A stretch of DNA of 64,000 nt. Source: Chitinophagaceae bacterium UBA1931. GTDB taxonomy: Bacteria; Bacteroidota; Bacteroidia; Chitinophagales; Chitinophagaceae. Position 1 is the stretch's first letter; each line of letters opens with the position of its first letter. This document shows positions 59,991-64,000 of this stretch, in pieces. The notes below the pieces were generated by a model, which saw only the letters and a program-made list of their open reading frames with translations, was not told the origin of the DNA and made no database searches. The DNA is taken from assembly GCA_002337125.1 (NCBI GenBank), contig DDFJ01000003.1, positions 62,001-126,000 of the forward strand, read 5' to 3'. The translations under genes were made by a program, and so were the position numbers.

Positions 59991-60158
59991 AAAAGTTAAT
60001 TAAGTGGACAAATATAGTGGATTTCTATGCTGAAAACACGTAGGAACAACCGATGAATCCAGCCATACCAAATAAGCAAATTTTATTGCATTCACGGGTA
60101 TTGAAATCATCAAAACAATGACTCTTTGACTTATCTTCGTCCCAAATTTTTTTGCAGT

Positions 60159-61370
60159 ATGAACCTTCACGAATATCAGGCTAAACAATTACTAAAAAAG
60201 TATAATGTACCAGTACAGGAAGGCTATGCCTGCTCTACTGTTCACGAAGCTGAAGAAGCTTACAGAAACATTAAGAACCAAAGTGGCAGCAGCTTTTGTG
60301 TGATTAAAGCACAGATCCATGCCGGCGGACGTGGTAAAGGAACCATTAAAGAAACCGGTTTAAATGGTGTGAAAGTGGCTAAGAACATTGAACAGGTTGC
60401 CGAATTTGCAAAAGGTATACTCGGTGGTACACTGGTTACACTTCAAACAGGACCTGCAGGTAAAGTGGTTAATAAAATCCTCGTTGCACAGGATATGTAT
60501 TACGACGGACCCAGCGAACGCAAGGAATTCTATCTGTCCATTCTTCTCGACCGTACAACAAAGCAAAATGTAATCATGTACAGTACCGAAGGTGGTATGA
60601 ACATTGAAGATGTGGCGCATGATACTCCTGAAAAAATATTTAAAGAATGGGTTCATCCTTCAGGTTTACTGCAGGGGTTCCAGGCAAGAAAGATTGCATT
60701 CAATCTTGGATTGAGTGGCGAAGCATTTAAAAACATGGTGAAGTTTGTTACCAACCTGTACAATGCTTATGTAGGAATTGATTGCAGCATGCTTGAAATT
60801 AACCCGCTGTTTAAAGCTGCCGATGATAAAGTAATTGCAGTTGACTGCAAGATGAATATTGATGATAACGCTCTTATCCGTCATGCAGATGTTGCAGCAA
60901 TGAGAGATGTTACAGAAGAAGATCCTACAGAAGTTGAAGCAGGAAATCATAACCTCAACTTCATTAAGCTCGATGGAAACGTTGGTTGCATGGTGAATGG
61001 TGCAGGACTTGCAATGGCTACAATGGATATGATTCAGCTCAGTGGCGGACAGCCAGCCAACTTCCTTGATGTGGGTGGTACAGCCAATGCTCAAACGGTT
61101 GAAGCCGGTTTCAAAATCATCTTAAAAGATCCTAACGTAAAAGCAATTCTCATCAACATCTTTGGTGGTATTGTACGTTGCGACCGTGTTGCAGCAGGTG
61201 TAATTGATGCATATAAATCAATTGGCAATATTCCTGTTCCCATCATTGTTCGCCTGCAGGGTACAAATGCAGAAGAAGCGAAAAAACTGATTGATGAAAG
61301 CGGGCTGAAAGTACAAAGCGCTATTCAGTTAAGCGAAGCAGCTGATCTTGTAAAGAAAGCTGTTGCTTAA
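60159..61370 (+). CDS. sucC: Succinyl-CoA synthetase beta subunit
   Basis: About 403 residues from the ATG at 60159 (MNLHEYQAKQLL), the usual N-terminus. ATP-grasp domain: VIKAQIHAGGRGKGTIKETG, then GIDCSMLEINPLF and KVIAVDCKMNIDDNAL. The C-terminal ligase domain has NGAGLAMATMDMIQLSGGQP, NFLDVGGTA and INIFGGIVRCDRVAAGVI. It catalyses the substrate-level phosphorylation step of the TCA cycle. sucD is not adjacent, and the gene ends in its own terminator. Confidence 0.96.
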   Translation: MNLHEYQAKQLLKKYNVPVQEGYACSTVHEAEEAYRNIKNQSGSSFCVIKAQIHAGGRGKGTIKETGLNGVKVAKNIEQVAEFAKGILGGTLVTLQTGPAGKVVNKILVAQDMYYDGPSERKEFYLSILLDRTTKQNVIMYSTEGGMNIEDVAHDTPEKIFKEWVHPSGLLQGFQARKIAFNLGLSGEAFKNMVKFVTNLYNAYVGIDCSMLEINPLFKAADDKVIAVDCKMNIDDNALIRHADVAAMRDVTEEDPTEVEAGNHNLNFIKLDGNVGCMVNGAGLAMATMDMIQLSGGQPANFLDVGGTANAQTVEAGFKIILKDPNVKAILINIFGGIVRCDRVAAGVIDAYKSIGNIPVPIIVRLQGTNAEEAKKLIDESGLKVQSAIQLSEAADLVKKAVA

Positions 61371-61390
61371 AAAAAATTATAAATAATCAA

Positions 61391-61419
61391 GAATGCCATA
61401 CTTAAAACGTATGGCATTC
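61391..61419 (+). terminator. Terminator of sucC
   Basis: A perfect 11-bp stem GAATGCCATAC (61391-61401) with complement (61409-61419), 7-nt loop, followed by GTTTTTTAT. Confidence 0.9.
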
Positions 61420-61513
61420 GTTTTTTATCATATCCTTAAGATTTTTGATGAAGCATGCAAAAGCAATGGCATGTTCATTGAAGTATCTGGACATACATTC
61501 TTAAACACACTTC

Positions 61514-62128
61514 ATGATTAAACCACTTGTAAAAACCAGCCTTCTTTTTTTCGTTTTACTTATTGCTGTTTCTGTTTCTGCGCAGGAAAAATTTGAAGTC
61601 ATTCATCACTTTAAACCATTTAAAGTAGATGCAGGTTTGGGTTATGCCCGTCCGCAGGGAATGGGAGCAAAAGCCGGAGCACTGATGTATATTGAACCCA
61701 AATTAAATTTAGTTGACAAGTTAAGTATAGGTATTCGTGGCGAAGCTACAGCCATGGCAAGAGGTGCATTTAATGCTTCTGACTTTGAAGCAAAAGGTGA
61801 AGCCGGGCTAAGCTTCTCTGCACTTGGTACAGCTGATTATTATTTTACAAACCGCATTGTCCGTCCATATATTGGTGCTGGTGCCGGTGTTTACCGCCTC
61901 ATCAGTGTTGAAGGAACATCCAATGGAGGTGGCACAATTACAATACCAACTGAAACCAAGTTTGGAGGTATGATCAGGGCAGGTGTTGAAATCTGGCATA
62001 TACGTTTGGGAGCCGAATATAATCTCATTGGCAAATCGGGTATTATTGCCAATAACTATTTTGGATTGAAAATAGGAATCGTGTTTGGTGGCGGATTAAA
62101 ACAGGAGTATGCAAATCCCGATTATTAA
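61514..62128 (+). CDS. Outer-membrane beta-barrel protein
   Basis: 204 residues. A signal peptide (cleavage near VSAQ), then about eight strands: FKVDAGLGYARPQGMGAKAG, KLSIGIRGEATAMARGAF, YYFTNRIVRPYIGAGAGVY, FGGMIRAGVEIWHIRLGAEY and NYFGLKIGIVFGGG. The fold is that of OmpA/OmpW-like small barrels with PIGAGAGVY-type turns. No specific function. Monocistronic between terminators. Confidence 0.75.
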   Translation: MIKPLVKTSLLFFVLLIAVSVSAQEKFEVIHHFKPFKVDAGLGYARPQGMGAKAGALMYIEPKLNLVDKLSIGIRGEATAMARGAFNASDFEAKGEAGLSFSALGTADYYFTNRIVRPYIGAGAGVYRLISVEGTSNGGGTITIPTETKFGGMIRAGVEIWHIRLGAEYNLIGKSGIIANNYFGLKIGIVFGGGLKQEYANPDY

Positions 62129-62152
62129 AAACTTTATGATCATCAATAACAG

Positions 62153-62175
62153 AAGCCTCTTTACAAAAGAGGCTT
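62153..62175 (+). terminator. Terminator between barrel and GNAT genes
   Basis: AAGCCTCTTT (62153-62162) pairs with AAAGAGGCTT (62166-62175) around a 3-nt loop; TCTTATTTTC follows. Confidence 0.75.
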
Positions 62176-62190
62176 TCTTATTTTCGCACT

Positions 62191-62679
62191 ATGCAAGCAA
62201 ATGTTATCATCAGGCCTATTGAAGAAAAAGATAACCTGGTACTGGCAACAATTGTACGGAATGCTTTAAGTGAATTTGGTGCCAACAAACCCGGTACTGT
62301 TTTTTTTGATCCTACTACCGATGCATTGTATCAATTGTTCCGGGCAGAAGGAAGTTTCTATTTTGTTGCAGAAGAAAACGGGATCGTTCTTGGAGGCGGA
62401 GGTATTTATCCAACCGAAGGTTTACCTGAAAAAACATGCGAGCTGGTAAAAATGTATTTGCATAAGGATGCAAGAGGAAAAGGTTTGGGACGATTACTTA
62501 TTCAACATTGCCTTGATTGGGCAAAACAAAACGGGTATGAACAGGTATATCTTGAAACAATGCCTGAATTAAGACAGGCATTGAAAGTATATGAGCTGTT
62601 TGGTTTTCATTACCTGGACGGACCAATGGGCAACAGCGGGCATTTTGGTTGCGACAGGTGGATGCTGAAAAAGCTATAA
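62191..62679 (+). CDS. GNAT family N-acetyltransferase
   Basis: 162 residues. The acetyl-CoA-binding motif A is clear in KMYLHKDARGKGLGRLLIQH (Q/RxxGxG/A, about 89-108), followed by a motif B helix VYLETMPELRQALKVYELFG and a C-terminal WMLKKL. The acceptor is unknown. The ATG at 62191 stands 15 nt after the terminator stem of the previous gene, so its promoter must overlap that terminator or expression is by readthrough. Confidence 0.85.
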   Translation: MQANVIIRPIEEKDNLVLATIVRNALSEFGANKPGTVFFDPTTDALYQLFRAEGSFYFVAEENGIVLGGGGIYPTEGLPEKTCELVKMYLHKDARGKGLGRLLIQHCLDWAKQNGYEQVYLETMPELRQALKVYELFGFHYLDGPMGNSGHFGCDRWMLKKL

Positions 62680-62686
62680 TGAAAAT

Positions 62687-63001
62687 TTAACCGGGAACTG
62701 CCGGCACAGGAATTTCAAGTGATCCTTTACCTGAAGAAAAAGCAATATGTAAAAAGATAACGTATTCTTTTTCTGATGCAGTTTCTTCCCATTCAAAAAC
62801 ATCCATTGTAACAATTTCCTGCAGTTTTTTATACAAAGTTCCAACTCCTGACATTCGTACTTCAATAGATACAGCAAGCGACAAATCGGAAAACATGCTG
62901 AAATCAATTATTTCAGCAATAACTCCAACGGCCTCTCTTATTTGCTGAATTGTAGCAAGACGCTCAGCATGTGAATATGCTTTCCAGAAAATGTGATCCA
63001 T
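62687..63001 (-). CDS. Small cytoplasmic protein, unknown
   Basis: 104 residues with no signal peptide. HAERLATIQQIREAVGVIAEI is helical and LSLAVSIEVRMSGVGTLYKK plus YVIFLHIAFSSGKGSLEIPV are beta-like. Family not recognised. It converges with the GNAT gene (7 nt between stops). The coding impression rests on length, composition and absence of a better frame. Confidence 0.5.
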   Translation of the reverse strand: MDHIFWKAYSHAERLATIQQIREAVGVIAEIIDFSMFSDLSLAVSIEVRMSGVGTLYKKLQEIVTMDVFEWEETASEKEYVIFLHIAFSSGKGSLEIPVPAVPG

Positions 63002-63303
63002 TAACCAAACTGATTAGTCTATAGTAAAAATCTGACAATAAAAGCTTTTTACTGTAGGGCAAATACGAATTCTTCCATTTGAAATAAAGAACAATTTAGC
63101 TTTAATACCCATATTTTAAGCACATACACTTATATCTAATAAGTATTAGCATTGTTATGACAAAAAAAACCTTGTAGTATTTTATAGAAAAATCATCGTG
63201 CTATTTAAGTAATTTCTACATTTGCATTCGAAATTTTACTTATCCCCTATCCCCTGAAATCCGTACACTAAATACATAAAATCATGGGTAAATACCATTG
63301 AAT

Positions 63304-63319
63304 GAAACAGCAATGTTTC
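63304..63319 (+). other. Small GCAA-tetraloop hairpin in the leader of the last gene
   Basis: GAAACA (63304-63309), loop GCAA, TGTTTC (63314-63319). GNRA tetraloops are stable. It lies 85 nt before the GTG start at 63404. The 402-nt gap 63002-63403 also has a TACATTTG -7 box (63217-63224) with no matching -33 box, and a CTAATA/TATTAG repeat (63136-63149). Confidence 0.35.
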
Positions 63320-63403
63320 GTATATGTATCTTTTTGTCCAATACAACGCTATACCGAATCCATATCTCAATGAACCAGCCGTTCAAATTTTAAACAGTAA
63401 CAA

Positions 63404-64000
63404 GTGAACTCTAATTCTACTCTATCAAAACTTTTCTTTGCAGCAATTTTTTCTTTAGCTGTTTCATCTCAATTATTTGCACAAACAGCTACTATTAACT
63501 GGGCAGGTACATCTGGTCTTTCAACTGCTGGCGGGTCAAGTTTAACCGGTTCAAAAACCAACGTTACAGTTGGCACCAAAGTGATCAACATTTCATACAG
63601 TATAACAACTTCAGGTAGTTTTGATGCCACAACTACTTTCAGCCCAAGCAGTACAACAAGCAGGATCTTAACTGCTGATTTTGCGAATAAGACGTCTTCT
63701 GTTACACTTACTCTCACTTTTTCAAGCCCTGTGGCTATAACTAATTTCCCGATTATTAATGTAGGATACAATTTCCTCGGGAATTATAACGACAGCGTTA
63801 AGATTACCGGTAGTAACGGAGGAAATACAACTAATTACATTCTCCAGTTTTATAATGGAGCAACTACTAATTTTAATCCATCAACATTATATTCTAATCT
63901 TAACCCATCAATTACAAGCAGTGCAACAAATCTTGCTGGTGCTCCGGCTCTTTCAGTTGTTGGGGATAATTCCACCTGGACAGGAACAAACGATATTAAT
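63404..64000 (+). CDS. Secreted adhesin-like protein, 5' end (cut by the window)
   Basis: The frame runs from a GTG at 63404 through the window end (199 codons seen). An in-frame TAA at 63398-63400 excludes any earlier start; no in-frame ATG lies near, so GTG is the likely initiator. An N-terminal signal peptide (KLFFAAIFSLAVSSQ, cleavage near LFAQ) is followed by a Thr/Ser/Gly-rich beta-type region (TINWAGTSGLSTAGG, LTLTFSSPVAITNF, NDSVKITGSNGG). It looks like the start of a large surface protein or adhesin, but no domain is identified in this part. Confidence 0.7.
   Translation, partial: MNSNSTLSKLFFAAIFSLAVSSQLFAQTATINWAGTSGLSTAGGSSLTGSKTNVTVGTKVINISYSITTSGSFDATTTFSPSSTTSRILTADFANKTSSVTLTLTFSSPVAITNFPIINVGYNFLGNYNDSVKITGSNGGNTTNYILQFYNGATTNFNPSTLYSNLNPSITSSATNLAGAPALSVVGDNSTWTGTNDIN

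Noticed and set aside
1..64000. CRISPR array, prophage, insertion sequence, rRNA operon
   Set aside because: No regularly spaced 25-40 nt repeats, no integrase, transposase or phage structural genes, and no 16S/23S sequence seen on either strand.

Overview
The window is from a member of the Bacteroidota, most likely Chitinophagia/Chitinophagaceae, and is almost entirely ordinary chromosome. Evidence: moderate-to-low GC; almost no Shine-Dalgarno sequences; several promoters of the Bacteroidota form TTTG-N18-21-TANNTTTG (rpsJ, rpsA, argS, an MFS gene); and families typical of the phylum (DUF4293, putative porin PF14121 type, DUF4412/GLPGLI-like, the so-called 'ABC transporter ATPase' family of unknown function, a split 5'-nucleotidase, the MARQ.GP...GTID..FY family). 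No complete insertion sequence, prophage, integrase, CRISPR array or rRNA gene was seen.

Layout. 0-3.6 kb (minus strand): tRNA-Pro(TGG), dnaA, and a two-gene 5'-nucleotidase. 3.7-7.8 kb (plus): a COG2509-type flavoprotein and a NatAB-like ABC exporter with a large hairpin in its leader. 7.8-24.5 kb: mixed metabolism and repair: nitronate monooxygenase-like enzyme, sugar-nucleotidyltransferase, glyA, DUF4293, uvrA, an ECF sigma factor, a pseudouridine catabolism pair (psuK-psuG), two TauE/SafE permeases, a tandem pair of minimal SET-domain proteins, and rpsA. 24.7-28.3 kb: PlsC-type acyltransferase, a Tat-exported class V aminotransferase-fold protein, and an HI0933-family flavoprotein. 28.4-40.9 kb (minus): a merged S10-spc ribosomal cluster, rpsJ to secY then map, 23 genes, driven by a consensus promoter in front of rpsJ. 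rpsL-rpsG-fusA are not upstream, and infA-rpmJ-rpsM-rpsK-rpsD-rpoA-rplQ are not downstream. 41-52 kb: accessory region with repeats, a lineage-specific orphan, a glutaminyl cyclase, a PRTase, two halves of an Fe-S oxidoreductase separated by four unrelated genes, and several orphans. 52-64 kb: argS, two outer-membrane/transport genes with palindromic operator candidates, putative porin, purine nucleoside phosphorylase, sucC, small outer-membrane and GNAT genes, and the start of a secreted protein cut by the window end.

Most interesting non-genic signals. (1) Degenerate tandem heptanucleotides in phase 7, nearly all starting with GT, at five intergenic loci, one of them inside the ribosomal operon. 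(2) An extragenic palindromic repeat at about 24.56-24.65 kb. (3) A 283-nt structured gap between rpsJ and rplC, plus terminator-like hairpins after rplO, secY and map. (4) Palindromes over or beside the promoters at 55.7 and 56.95 kb. (5) A multi-helix segment at 42.06-42.15 kb with a partial hammerhead-ribozyme core, which fails the full consensus. All functional statements rest on reading motifs by eye; no database search was run.
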